A stretch of DNA of 64,000 nucleotides from the NCBI GenBank assembly GCA_951640165.1, contig OX621241.1, positions 3,296,001-3,360,000 on the forward strand. Direction: 5' to 3'. Below, piece by piece: positions 21,878 through 31,820 of the stretch. Position 1 is the first letter of the stretch. Each line of letters opens with the position of its first letter. The DNA comes from Pseudoips prasinana. Its lineage: Eukaryota; Arthropoda; Insecta; Lepidoptera; Nolidae. A model generated the notes under the pieces. That model worked only from the letters and a program-made list of their open reading frames with translations. It ran no database searches and was not told where the DNA came from. A program made the position numbers and the translations under genes.

Positions 21878-22573
21878 CTATACATATAATAAAATCGTAG
21901 GAAAGTCAAAACTGTACATTGAATATTCTTTAAAAAGGATAATTGGGGCGTGATCTAAAATCGATATCGAAGACAAAAATATAGTTTTTACAATTTTTGT
22001 CTGTGTGTCTGTTTGTCTGTATGTGTGTCCGGGCTAAAATCAAAAAGTACTGCATGGATTTACTTCAAATTTTGCGTGAATATTACTAAGAGGTCGGGTC
22101 AACATATACATACATACATACATACATAGACTCACGCCTGTTTCCCAGAGGGGTAGGCAGAGACAACGGATTTCCATTTGTCACGATCTTTGCACACGTC
22201 TTTTGCCTCGATTACTGTCATTATATTCTTCATACATGCTCGCCGGTTTAGGGTACTTCTGACCTGCCCTTTCTTGAGAACGTCTCCGATTTGGTCAGAG
22301 AATGTTCGACGAGGTCTTCCCCTTCCGGTTGTTCCATTCACACAGGCCAGGTATACTTCTTTGGTCAATCTTCTTTCATTCATCCTCTCTAAATGGCCAA
22401 ACCATCTCAGCATTCCTTTTGTGACGCCTATGGATTTACTTAAAATTTTGCATGAATATTACTTAGAGGTCGGGTCAACATATAGGCTACATATTATCAC
22501 GCTATCACCTACGGGGGAGGAGCTATGATAATTTATAAAATTACACGCGGGTAAAACCGCGGGGCACAGCTAG
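21878..22573 (+). mobile_element. Helitron with an internal LINE fragment
   Basis: 5' end CTATACATATAATAAAATCG. 3' end GCGGGTAAAACCGCGGGGCA then CAGCTAG, followed by T. The central stretch about 22056-22108 is repeated at about 22432-22484, on either side of a reversed LINE 3' end (22109-22425). Either two Helitron copies recombined or a LINE inserted with a long target duplication. Confidence 0.75.
22109..22425 (-). pseudogene. LINE reverse transcriptase C-terminal fragment
   Basis: The minus strand at 22132-22413 is open for 93 codons. It contains [37 protein letters not shown] and a final SAYPSGKQA before the stop. This is the conserved C-terminal end of an RTE-like non-LTR retrotransposon, downstream of the catalytic domain. 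After the stop come a short 3' UTR and a (TATG)n tail, read in reverse as ATACATACATACATAC at 22106-22128. The polymerase and endonuclease are absent, so it is a 5'-truncated copy. A more decayed piece of the same region lies at 26555-26695. Confidence 0.7.
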
Positions 22574-23108
22574 TAATAAATAAATAAATGGTTTTTTTTT
22601 TTATTTATTTTTTTCATTAACTTAACTTAACCTAATTACTATATTTGTTGGGGTGTACCTTATATATGTATAGCGCTTAAGAAAGACAAGTAAGTTAAGA
22701 TTGAAACACACCTAAAGCCAGATAAAGTCGCAAAAAGCCACTCAGAGTGACAGATTGACGCAAGGGTGTGGACCGCATTGACTAATAGTGTCGCCTGACC
22801 CGACACCCGTAATTACGAGGTCATTAATACTTAGGCCATGATCACTCACCGTGTCAGGGGGTTAAAAATATTGAACTGGATAATGATAGCGGACCAAACA
22901 ATATGTAACCATAATAAATAAAGAATACGGGGAACCGAGTCAATGGGACACTGCATGCCTTTATGAGTAGTCGGCAAGTCTCAAAAACCGGCCAAGTACG
23001 AGTCGGACTCGCGCACGAAGGGTTCCGTACCATTATCTATAAAAACGAGCAAATAATTCACGTTTGTTGTATGGGAACCCCTTCGAACAACGAGCAAAAA
23101 ATTTATTA

Positions 23109-23277
23109 TCTACAATATAAAAATAAGTCGGGTTTTCCTTCCTGACGCTATAACTCCAGAACGCACGAACCGATTTCCACGGTTTTGCATTCGTTGGAAA
23201 GGTCTCGGGCTCCGTGAGGTTTATAGCAAAGAAAATTTATAAAATTTAACGCGGGTAACACCGCGGGGCACAGCTAG
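23109..23277 (+). mobile_element. Helitron, second subfamily
   Basis: Starts TCTACAATATAAAAATAAG after A. It contains CTGACGCTATAACTCCAGAA and CCGATTTCCACGGTTTTGC, and ends CGCGGGTAACACCGCGGGG-CACAG-CTAG followed by T. These are canonical 5' TC, 3' hairpin and CTAG ends. Confidence 0.8.
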
Positions 23278-23279
23278 TT

Positions 23280-23480
23280 TTTTTATAAGACTACGCCCGC
23301 ATTAAGGAAATTAATTCCTGCGTCGCGGGGTACTTTACAAACATATAATAGACGGCAAATTACATCCAGACTCAGAACAACTATTTATGGTTCATATAAA
23401 TAGTTGTCCGGCGTGGGACTCGAACCCGCGACACGAAGCGGCGAGGCGACTGTCTTAGCCGCTGCGCCACACGTGCAGTC
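23280..23480 (-). mobile_element. SINE family D, complete
   Basis: ACGCCCGCATTAAGGAAATT, CGTCGCGGGGTACTTTAC, CGAACCCGCGACACGAAGC and GCGCCACACGTGCAGTC. It starts 2 bp after the Helitron's CTAG. Confidence 0.85.
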
Positions 23481-23799
23481 AATTGCAATTCACCTTTGTT
23501 GTATGAGAGCCCCCTTAAATATTTATTATATTCTGTTTTTTAGTATTTGTTGTTATAGCGAAAACAGAAATATATCATCAGTGAAAATTTCAACCATCTA
23601 ACTATAGATAGCAAAGTCTTAGTAGTAATAGGGTCCCGATTTACCCTTTGGTTACGGAACCCTAAAAAGGCTCAATTGGCCGTGAATGAGTGTTAGTGCC
23701 AACTTTAATGTGCGGAAGTGAAAGTTGGGTATCACAGAAAAATCATTAAAGTAGAATAAATGCAGTGGAAAAGAGAGCTCTGAGAAATCCATTGATTCT

Positions 23800-24050
23800 A
23801 CAAACTAAATGCCCTGTCCACTGTCACTTCCGCTTGGCGCTCATAGCCAGATGCTCTCATCGGTCTGTGAGCGATTGGTGAGGTCAAGCAACTAGGCTCG
23901 CGGTTGGTCTCGGAGTGTCTCCGTGCTCCGGAGGGAACGATAAGCTGTTGGTGCCGGTTGTAGCCAATAGACAACAGTCGTTAAGCCATGTCAGAGGCCT
24001 ACTGGGCGGCTTAAACAACTCTGACACAAGGGTAACCACTGCCAATTCAA
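23800..24050 (+). mobile_element. SINE family E with internal deletion
   Basis: GCGATTGGTGAGGTCAAGC begins the 5S-like head at 23871. The ATGGGTGACCGC block is deleted, so the sequence passes straight to CGGAGTGTCTCCG. The tail AAACAACTCTGACACAAGGG is intact. The first 35 bp (TGCCCTGTCCACTGTCACTT) belong to an RTE-like tail, as at 35940. Confidence 0.6.
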
Positions 24051-24104
24051 TAAGTAATATTGGGACTATTTAGCACAGCGTTCATTTGCTCTATGAGCAG
24101 CTCG

Positions 24105-24345
24105 ACTGGGGAAGTACCTCCTCCTCACATCAGAAATTTAATAATTTAATGTTGTGTTTCTGCGTGTGAATAAGGTCGCCAGAGCTCATCGGGGTGGGGG
24201 GAAGAGTCAGCAACATTTGTTTGCTGACTCTTAAAGGCCGGCAACGCACTCGTGACCCCTCTGGTGTTGAGAGTGTCCATGGGCGGCGGTGATCAGTTAC
24301 CATCAGGTGAGCCGCTTGCTCTTTTGTCGCCCTGTGACATAAAAA
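24105..24345 (-). repeat. Family R, long copy
   Basis: TCGCCAGAGCTCATCGGGGT, CCCCTCTGGTGTTGAGAGTG, GTGTCCATGGGCGGCGGTGA and TACCATCAGGTGAGCCGCTT. This is the reverse of 6065-6245. Confidence 0.65.
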
Positions 24346-24386
24346 AAATATATGTCGGTTACTTTGTTCGCCAACCGGGTTTCTTA

Positions 24387-24697
24387 TCTATACATATAAT
24401 AAAATCGTAAGATAGTCAAAACTGTACATTGGATATTTTTAAAAAAGGATACTTGCGGCGTGAACTACCGTCGATATCGAGGCCATTAATATAGTTTTTA
24501 GAATTTTTGTCTTTTTGTCTGTATGTATGTCCGGGCTAAACTCAAAAAGAACTGCATGGATTTACTTAAATTTGCATGAATATTACTTAGAGGTCGGGTC
24601 AACATATAGGGTACATATTATCACGCTACCACCTACGGGGGTGGAGCTGTAATAATTTATAAACTTGAACGCGGGTAAAACCGCGGGGCACAGCTAG
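24387..24697 (+). mobile_element. Helitron, complete non-autonomous copy
   Basis: A|TCTATACATATAATAAAATC at the 5' end. The GCGGGTAAAACCGC hairpin sits 10 bp before CAG-CTAG|T at the 3' end. 311 bp, no coding capacity. A reference copy for the family. Confidence 0.85.
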
Positions 24698-25120
24698 TTA
24701 TTAATATGAGGACATGTCGAGCTGAAAATGTTAAATAAACAATTACACTCCAAAAGTCTACATGACACACTATAAATAGACACGCATTTAGTGAGAGATA
24801 AGGGTGTCCATCTCACTTGTCAGTCCCGGACAGGGGCCGGCCGCGACGTCACCAGTAATCCTGACGCGACTTTTGACGCCGCAAAATGTCGCTGATATGT
24901 CGTGACGGGATAAGTCCTTGTGACTTGAAATCACGAAAAGAAAATCTTTTGCTGTTTTGTGCGTTAGATGTACGTTTAGTTTATAGTTTGCAAGGAGGTT
25001 ATTGTAAGGATTTACATAGAATACAGACGAGAAACGACATATGCATAAGATTCTCAAATGTATGATTTAAAAGTAGGATTTCGGCTGAGGCCTTCAAGAG
25101 GCGCAAATATAGTACACTTG
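24698..25120. other. No recognised feature
   Basis: Contains a GC-richer patch around 24830-24910. The 89-codon minus frame shows no recognisable domain. Confidence 0.35.
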
Positions 25121-25124
25121 ATAG

Positions 25125-25340
25125 CGGTTTCATATATATGTACCTTTTGGGGTGGAAACATTAGGGCCGTGGGGACCAGTGGGCAAAATTATGTATAAAG
25201 AAATCGCTGCACGCCTTGTTGAGGCGACACGTTCCCAGAATACTGGCTTATATCTTGCCCAACAAATAGGTATTGCCATACAGCGTGGTAATGCTGCCAG
25301 TATTCTGGGAACATTACCAATACAAGAAAATTTAGAATAA
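25125..25340 (+). pseudogene. Retroelement-derived C-terminal fragment
   Basis: This is an open stretch starting after a stop at 25122-25124, reading YVPFGVETLGPWGP, then YLAQQIGIAIQRGNAAS, ILGTL and a stop. From memory this pattern, 'VETLG...QR(I/L)S(I/V)A(I/V)QRGNAAS(V/I)LGT', forms the C-terminal end of reverse-transcriptase-bearing retroelement proteins in many invertebrates. Only that end is present, without an obvious start codon (the first in-frame GTG is 25152). Residues expected between GPWG and YLAQ are unusual here (TRSQNTG). The DNA encoding them is an exact reverse complement of the DNA encoding ASILGT downstream. Confidence 0.4.
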
Positions 25341-25975
25341 CTTTAACTTAACGCTTTAAGTATTTAGTTATAATATATCGGTTACTTAAAGTTGCATATT
25401 TGATTTAAATCTCTTTGGATGTATCTAATAAAATGGATATCACGTCACTTGTTTAAATAAAATGCGAATAAACAAATTGGCTAGCCCATGCGGTAGGTTC
25501 AGACCAGCTGTTTAGTAATACAAGCGAATTCTGTCTGAATATCGTGATTGAAAGGTTGCCTCAAAATAGACGAGTGTTAGTTTATATTCGATCGATAATA
25601 AATTAGCTTGGTAGTATTAGCTATTAAGTTTTACATTGTGCAATGTAAATGCTGAATATCGACATTTACAGAAATTAAAATATGACTGACCCATCAGTCG
25701 TATTTTATTTCATTCAGACTTTAGAATATAAAAAATACAACAGATGTAAAGCACTGAATATACATTAATTAATGCAGGTTCCGAATTGGTTTATGTCATC
25801 ATTATTAACATTTTGACGAATGTACTTTAAGTATAATAGTTAAGTCTGTACTTACCTAACGCGTATTAAAAAATAGAAGTGTTTTATACAATCTGACAAT
25901 AACGTTTGAATGAAATCGTCACATATAAATAATAATTTTATAATGGTATCGTCTAATTGTCTCATCTCATAATCT
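25341..25975. other. No recognised feature
   Basis: AT-rich, no repeat or gene recognised. Confidence 0.4.
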
Positions 25976-25977
25976 TT

Positions 25978-26045
25978 TGTCCTGGGTAACAATTGAACCC
26001 AGGGCAGTCAGGTTCACAAGCCACAAGACCCAAAGGCCAGTCCTT
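25978..26045 (-). mobile_element. SINE family C head
   Basis: TTGAACCCAGGGCAGTCAGG and CACAAGACCCAAAGGCCAGT. This is the reverse of a family C tRNA-like head. Confidence 0.5.
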
Positions 26046-26069
26046 ATTGACATTAACATTTTTTTATTT

Positions 26070-26325
26070 CACCATAGCCTAGTTGGTAGTGCTCCTGCCT
26101 ACGAAGCTGGTGGTCCTGGGTTCGAATCCCGGTAAGTGCAAATATTTGTGTGATGAGCACGAATATTTGTTTCTGAGTCATGGATGTTTTCTATGTATAA
26201 TTATGTATTTATCTATCTATATAAGTATGTATATCGTCGCCTGGTACCCATAGTACAAGCTTAGCTTAGTTTGGGGCTAGGATGATCTGTGTGACATTGT
26301 CCCCAGATATTATTATTATTATTTA
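26070..26325 (+). mobile_element. SINE family B, head slightly truncated
   Basis: CACCATAGCCTAGTTGGTAG, GGGTTCGAATCCC, and the full tail to an (ATT)n run. Confidence 0.85.
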
Positions 26326-26554
26326 AAATTTTCTGTGTTTCAGTTTTTTTTTTATTTATTGGTAGGTACTACTTTCGAAAAGATATGTGATTGTACAGAA
26401 ACTATACATTTATAAATGGATTGTACTTAGATAACAAAGATTTTTTTACCGATACCCTCCTTACTATCTTAGCATTGGAAGTTTGCTTGCAATTTCTCTT
26501 CTAGAAACTAATATAATTTATCTTCCTAGATGACCATACCAAAAAAGGCTGAAT

Positions 26555-26695
26555 TTCTGCCCTTTTTCCCGGTTGAGACAACGGATTTTCATTTGTCAAA
26601 AATCTTTGCCCACCTCTCTTGCCTCGGTTTACTATCAATATACTCTTCAGAAATGCACGCCGGCTTTAAGTACTTCTGATCTGACCTGAAGGTTG
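26555..26695 (-). pseudogene. Decayed piece of the 22109-22425 LINE
   Basis: GAGACAACGGATTTTCATTT, TTGCCTCGGTTTACTATCAA and GCACGCCGGCTTTAAGTACT match 22156-22270 with many changes. It is out of frame. Confidence 0.6.
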
Positions 26696-26979
26696 AATTA
26701 TGTACATAATAGTCTGAAAAGCTACCCAATTTATAACTAAATGTTAATTTTTGTTACATCCAATGAGCTAGCCAATATTAATCTAATGCCTAACACACTA
26801 ACACGACACGGGGTAAGGGTGACCATTCTTCATTAGTACAAAGGAGCTGGCCTTTTGTCTTGCCTCCATTCATTTGCGATTGTTCACTACACTGAGTGAG
26901 AGGACGGGTGCCTTATTCTGGGAAAACTTCAAACTATCGCATTGATATTATACTGACTGTGCCCTGCGGTTTTACCCAC

Positions 26980-27278
26980 TGTTTATGACCAATACCGTCA
27001 TCTAATAGAACAATATTTATACAAGTTTCACACTCTGTATCACTAGGTGGCATTAGTGCTGAAATAGATGGCGGTATGGTTTCGTTCACACTGCACACCT
27101 AGGTCATGACAATTTTGTTGCATTTTGAGAACAAACAAAGAACTGTCAGAGAGCTATCAGAGGACAAAAACAGACCAATATACCAACAGTTCAAATATTA
27201 GTTGTGGTTTTATTACATAATCAACCCTTCTAGTATTCCTGAGATCAGCAGATCACTTTAATAGCTTCGTGCTATTCA
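26980..27278 (+). repeat. 5' LTR of the BEL element
   Basis: Starts TGTTTATGACCAATACCG and ends TGCTATTCA, so it has TG...CA ends. It is the same as 30099-30397 except A versus G near the end (GCTATTCA/GCTGTTCA). Confidence 0.9.
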
Positions 27279-27279
27279 T

Positions 27280-27296
27280 TGGTCCTTCGAGCCGGA
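27280..27296 (+). promoter_or_regulatory. tRNA primer binding site
   Basis: TGGTCCTTCGAGCCGGA lies one base after the LTR's terminal CA. It begins with TGG, the complement of tRNA CCA, and fits the 3' end of an insect tRNA-Tyr as I remember it (CCGGCTCGAAGGA plus CCA). The assignment to tRNA-Tyr is from memory. Confidence 0.7.
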
Positions 27297-27863
27297 TTTT
27301 TGGAACTCTACACGTACTCGCAGTGGATTGCTGTGGCAAAGGTACGCGACGTTTGCAACAGTGTCACCAGCAGAGACGGAGGTAGAAGAGTTCAACGTGT
27401 CATCACAGAAGGCGCCATCTATCACCCGAGAAGTGAATCAGTTCAACGAGTGCAGCTGTAATAGTGAGTGAAGTGCATTGTGCAACAGTGAGTACTGTAT
27501 ATATATAATTATAATGGACATTTTCTATGATTCTTGGAACTTAGGAAATTCGCCGAGTTTTATCTAAGAAGATAGAACACTGTAAATTTAGTAGTTTAGT
27601 AAGTAGTATAAGTTTTAGACTTAGAATAATTTTATAAAAAACGAAGGAACGGGGAACCTATGCCCGATTTCCACCACAGAAGATTCAGTTCAAAACACTT
27701 GTAAAATTTTATGTTATTTCTTACACTTGTCTTTAATTTTGTATATAACTTCCAGAACGTTTGTAAATTAGTCACAGTTGTACATATTCTTAAGTGTTTA
27801 AATTAATGTTTACTTCTTTTAATTACTTGTCTTGTTAGAAGCCATATTTTAATTTGTAATAAG

Positions 27864-29747
27864 ATGGAAGGCTTACTTGGTGTTTCAAATGAGCATCATA
27901 AGGTCATACAAAGGGGCTTGAAGAACTTTAAAAAAAGTCCTAAGGAGAGGTTAACGTTTGAATATATTGAAACAAGGCAAGAGTTGTTAGAGACAGAATG
28001 GAGTCATTTTAAGGAGAAATACAGTAAACTGCACGAGTTACATTCAGCACAAATAGATAGTTTATTCGTGTCAGAGTTATATGATAATACGGAGGACATA
28101 TACATTACGTATAAATGTTTGATTAAAACCATGCTTAACAAACAATGTGTAGGAAAAGGTGCCGCCCAAGCCGGAGCTTCATATAATGAAGCCAATTCAA
28201 GCACTTTGGTTAGGTTGCCTAAGATTGTCATTCCATCTTTTAGTGGCAAATACTCTGAATGGACGACATTTCGAAATTTATTTGTATCTCTTGTTCATAA
28301 CAACGACAGATTAGATAATGTCCAAAAGATGCATTATTTAAAAAGCCATCTTAGCGGTGAAGCTGAACAATTAGTTAGACAAACGCCAGTAACCGAATCA
28401 AATTACAACCAGTGCTGGGCTAAGCTCGAAGCAAGGTACAATAATAAAAAATACCTTGTCAATTGTATTTTAAATAGACTTTTTGGCCAAAAACGAATGT
28501 CAGTAGAGTCAGCAACCTCTTTGAAGGAATTGCTCGACACTACTAACGATTGTATAAATGGGTTAACAAATTTAGAGGTAAATGTTAGTTCATGGGATGT
28601 AATTATAATCCATATAGTAAGTTTTAAGCTTGACTCTGAGACGCGCAAACATTGGGAGTTAAGTGTCAGTAGTCTTGAGTCCAACGTATTACCTACTTTT
28701 GCACAATTTGCCACGTTCATAGAGAACCGTTTCCGTGCTCTAGAATGTATTGAGCCAAAAAAACCATTCATCAAAAGTTCAAATTCACTTTCATCACATC
28801 CAAACACACATCCAAAAGCTATGGTAGTGAGTTCAAATAACATCCTTTGTGAATATTGTAGGGAAGGTCACAAGCTCTGTTTTTGCAAAGGGTTTGCAAA
28901 ACAGTCACTCGAAGACCGACGTGATTTTGTAGCAAAAAATAGGATTTGTTATAACTGCTTGGGAGGCAACCATATAGCGATGAATTGCATGAAACAAACT
29001 GTTTGCAAAATGTGCCGCAAACGTCATCATTCATTGCTGCATCCGAGAGAAGACACGCTTAATAACAGTGCAAGTTCAGGAAAGCCACCTCTCGGTGAGA
29101 CTAGTCCTTCAAATAATGGCACACCGTTTGTGTCATGCTTGTCCACACATAAAATTTCTATACCTGGACAGGTTTTATTACCTACTGCAGTAGTAAAGGC
29201 GGAGTCTCAGATGGGTAATTATCAGTACGTAAGAGCATTGCTTGACCAAGGCTCTCAAGCCTCCTTCATTACGGAGTCAACAGTCCAATTGCTTGGACTT
29301 AAGAAAATTCCTATTCGCGGAATAGTAAAAGGTTTAGGTCATAAGTCAACCATGGCCAAGCACATGGTCATCTTAAAAATTCAATCGCGCGTACATCCAG
29401 ATTTTAAGATAGAGATAAGAGCTTACGTTTTAAATAATATAACGAGTTATTTACCGGATCAATCCTTTAATAAAAATGATTTTAATTGGTTTGACATAAT
29501 TAGTTCAGATTTAGCAGATCCTCAGTTCAATATACCCAGTAAAATTGATATTTTGTTGGGTGCAGACGTCTATAGCTGTATTTTGAAAGGGGGTATGGTG
29601 AAAGGTCCATCTAGATCGCTAATCGCTCAGGAAACCACGTTAGGGTGGATTTTTTCTGGTGTTGTAAATAGGCCAGCAAAGCTAGGTATTTCGAATGGTA
29701 TGCTCAGTTCAACAAGGATCGAGAATAAGGCAATTTTGGGAAGTTAA
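27864..29747 (+). CDS. Pao/BEL Gag-protease polyprotein
   Basis: Uninterrupted 627-codon frame. The N-terminal 100 residues are charged and helical-looking. At about residues 110-270 is the Pao-type Gag region (DUF1759-like; LPKIVIPSFSGKYSEWTTF is the recognisable start). Cysteine-rich knuckles follow at about 330-395, including one canonical CCHC, CYNCLGGNHIAMNC. At about 440-600 is a DUF1758-type aspartic protease with the active-site-like LLDQGSQASFI and a DILLGADVYS segment. Such proteins assemble the cytoplasmic particle and cut the polyprotein. The ATG at 27864 is the first of the frame after a long leader. The frame ends in AILGS while the FWEVKD start of RT continues in the +1 frame from 29731. 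The frame looks intact, but whether the protein is functional is unknown. Confidence 0.85.
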   Translation: MEGLLGVSNEHHKVIQRGLKNFKKSPKERLTFEYIETRQELLETEWSHFKEKYSKLHELHSAQIDSLFVSELYDNTEDIYITYKCLIKTMLNKQCVGKGAAQAGASYNEANSSTLVRLPKIVIPSFSGKYSEWTTFRNLFVSLVHNNDRLDNVQKMHYLKSHLSGEAEQLVRQTPVTESNYNQCWAKLEARYNNKKYLVNCILNRLFGQKRMSVESATSLKELLDTTNDCINGLTNLEVNVSSWDVIIIHIVSFKLDSETRKHWELSVSSLESNVLPTFAQFATFIENRFRALECIEPKKPFIKSSNSLSSHPNTHPKAMVVSSNNILCEYCREGHKLCFCKGFAKQSLEDRRDFVAKNRICYNCLGGNHIAMNCMKQTVCKMCRKRHHSLLHPREDTLNNSASSGKPPLGETSPSNNGTPFVSCLSTHKISIPGQVLLPTAVVKAESQMGNYQYVRALLDQGSQASFITESTVQLLGLKKIPIRGIVKGLGHKSTMAKHMVILKIQSRVHPDFKIEIRAYVLNNITSYLPDQSFNKNDFNWFDIISSDLADPQFNIPSKIDILLGADVYSCILKGGMVKGPSRSLIAQETTLGWIFSGVVNRPAKLGISNGMLSSTRIENKAILGS

Positions 29748-29790
29748 AGATCAAATCAGTTCAAAAAATCCTAGTACACTAAATAATTAG
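29731..29790 (+). pseudogene. Remnant of the RT start, +1 frame
   Basis: QFWEVKDQISS is read in the +1 frame overlapping the end of the Gag-protease frame. Pao/BEL proteins have a conserved (R/K)FWE motif at the start of RT. This frame stops at 29788-29790, so about 20 codons of pol survive. Either a one-base frameshift or programmed frameshifting lies before it. Confidence 0.6.
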
Positions 29791-30061
29791 ATATAAGATG
29801 AACTGTTTATGCCATGTTAATTTTAAGTTTATACTTTTCGTTTAGTTCATTACATTTATTGTATATTTTAATTTTCTGTTAACTTTCCAAAGTTTGGCTA
29901 ACATGTACCTACCTATTTTGTCATTAGTTCGTGTATATAGCTATCGAAGACTGTGTGAATTGCATTTTATTTTTTGTATTGTAAGTATTAATATATTCAA
30001 AAGACTGTAAAACTTGTTGTCATAGTTTTAAGTAATTTCAAATTGTTATTTTAGTTCAAAG

Positions 30062-30087
30062 AAGGACATTCTACACTAAATGTCCTT
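30062..30087. repeat. Hairpin before the 3' LTR
   Basis: AAGGACATT and AATGTCCTT are exact 9-bp arms around CTACACTA, ending 11 bp before the 3' LTR and immediately before the purine-rich stretch. It may shape the RNA near the plus-strand primer. Confidence 0.7.
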
Positions 30088-30098
30088 GGTGGGCGGTA

Positions 30099-30397
30099 TG
30101 TTTATGACCAATACCGTCATCTAATAGAACAATATTTATACAAGTTTCACACTCTGTATCACTAGGTGGCATTAGTGCTGAAATAGATGGCGGTATGGTT
30201 TCGTTCACACTGCACACCTAGGTCATGACAATTTTGTTGCATTTTGAGAACAAACAAAGAACTGTCAGAGAGCTATCAGAGGACAAAAACAGACCAATAT
30301 ACCAACAGTTCAAATATTAGTTGTGGTTTTATTACATAATCAACCCTTCTAGTATTCCTGAGATCAGCAGATCACTTTAATAGCTTCGTGCTGTTCA
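30099..30397 (+). repeat. 3' LTR of the BEL element
   Basis: Starts TGTTTATGACC and ends GCTGTTCA. One difference from the 5' LTR. Confidence 0.9.
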
Positions 30398-30550
30398 TTG
30401 GTTGGTTGGTTCATTGAACTTAATAAATTATAGCACATGTTTTATTTCGATATATATGCTATATTAATCAAAATCCGTAAGTTCATTTTTGCGTTAAAGA
30501 GTAACAAACATCCATACTCGCAAACTTTCAAATTAATAATATTAGTAGGA

Positions 30551-31820
30551 TAGTATATACTTTCTTATTTAAAACAAGTACAGCCTAACAAAGCATTTGA
30601 AGTAGTATATTAAACAAAACCTGTAGCATCAAGAAATAACTTCCGTGTGTCTAGGCTTTGTTATCGTGCCTACCATTGGCACCAATTATAACAGCATATT
30701 TGAGCATATCTTATCTTATTTATTTTGAGCTCCTCCTAGTTTTTTTCTTGGTTAAATTCATTGCGGGATCTGAGACAGTTAAAGAAATTCCCTGAGGTGT
30801 GCTTGAGCCCCACCGCTCAGTGTTATTTCATTATAAGTCACTGTTAATCCTGACTTGCAGGAGTTACAGTGGTTGGGAAAATAATGGGACTAGTCTCTAT
30901 GAGATACGATCTTGTCACTCCTACATGATTGAATTAGATAGAATTCCTTTTTAACATCGCCAGAAATATTACATTCTGAAATAAAATAAACCTGGAAATA
31001 GTCTAGACTATTTAAGTACAATAGTAATTTAATTGATCCAATAACAAACATTTTTATTTTGGTGTTGTAAGTACCGAAGAGATTGCTTGACAAATAACTA
31101 AATAAAAATATTTTTTACAGTTACTTCTGTAATTCTTTGAATAGTAACTTATAAATTACTATGCAATTCACACACACACACGCGCACATACACCCAATCA
31201 ATCGCTCTCTCTGAAGCACACACACATTTTCATTTAATAAAATTATAAATTTTTATTTTACCTTCTTAATTTAATTTTACTTTTAAATTTTTATTTTACT
31301 TTTTAATATAATTATTAATAGGAATTCACTTTTAGTTGCAATTATTTAATAACTAGGAAGGAACTGAGCCTCACAACACAGGGAATCCTAATGTGAGGCT
31401 CAGTAAACCTGTTAATCATAGTAGTACATAAGCTTATTTTAAGGTGAATTTATGTACATCTATAAAAACATTGGTTAATTTAATGTATCCTATATTGTGA
31501 AAATTAATAAAATTTTATTATATTATTTACATTATCTTCAAATGAAATGAAGATACTGTAGTTTACATAAAGTTGTCCACAGCTGAACTAAGGTCTAAAG
31601 TTAATTAATTATTGTACACCGAAATATTGGATGATACAAGGATAAGAATATGCATTTTTTTTATAATTGGTGGCCATAACAGTAAACGTAGTCTCTTCTC
31701 AGCCACTTGGGCAGAAATTTGTGTATAGAAATGCAGAGATGAGTGTCCAATGTACACAATTTATAAAACGGCACGCACTGGTACCATACTTTAAAACAGT
31801 TTTTGTTTTGTTTTATTTTT
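30551..31820. other. No recognised feature
   Basis: AT-rich. Holds a short (AC)n run at 31171-31184 and an AT-rich stretch at 31240-31320 with repeated TTTTATTTTAC-like words. No gene recognised. Confidence 0.4.

Larger units (their letters stand above)
22990..23660 (+). repeat. Family Y, interrupted by a Helitron and a SINE
   Basis: The left part (ACCGGCCAAGTACGAGTCGG to TTGTATGGGAACCCC, 22988-23086) and right part (TTGTATGAGAGCCCCCTTAA to TTACGGAACCCTAAAAA, about 23490-23657) together match 1197-1512 in reverse. The Helitron at 23109 and the SINE at 23280 lie between them. Confidence 0.65.
26980..30397 (+). mobile_element. Pao/BEL LTR retrotransposon lacking most of pol
   Basis: Two 299-bp LTRs frame 2.8 kb of internal DNA: a primer binding site, a 570-bp leader, one Gag-protease frame, a 60-bp remnant of the RT start, and 310 bp of AT-rich 3' region ending in a GGTGGGCGGTA polypurine-like stretch. 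A complete Pao/BEL element would carry reverse transcriptase, RNase H and integrase here, so 3-4 kb is missing. The LTRs differ at one base that I can see, so insertion was recent. No clean target duplication is visible: the left flank ends ACCCAC, while the right flank begins with a TTGG-rich filler of about 15 bp. It must have relied on a complete relative for reverse transcriptase and integrase. Confidence 0.85.
26953..30550 (-). mobile_element. Helitron split by the BEL element
   Basis: The left piece, 26953-26979, reads GACTGTGCCCTGCGGTTTTA-CCCAC. The right piece, about 30411-30550, reads ATTGAACTTAATAAATTATA ... AACAAACATCCATACTCGC ... AATAATATTAGTAGGA. Joined, they have the order of a minus-strand Helitron (compare 10797-10963), so the LTR element landed inside it. 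Confidence 0.6.

Noticed and set aside
28403..28843. 146-codon minus frame
   Set aside because: Antisense shadow of the BEL Gag frame.
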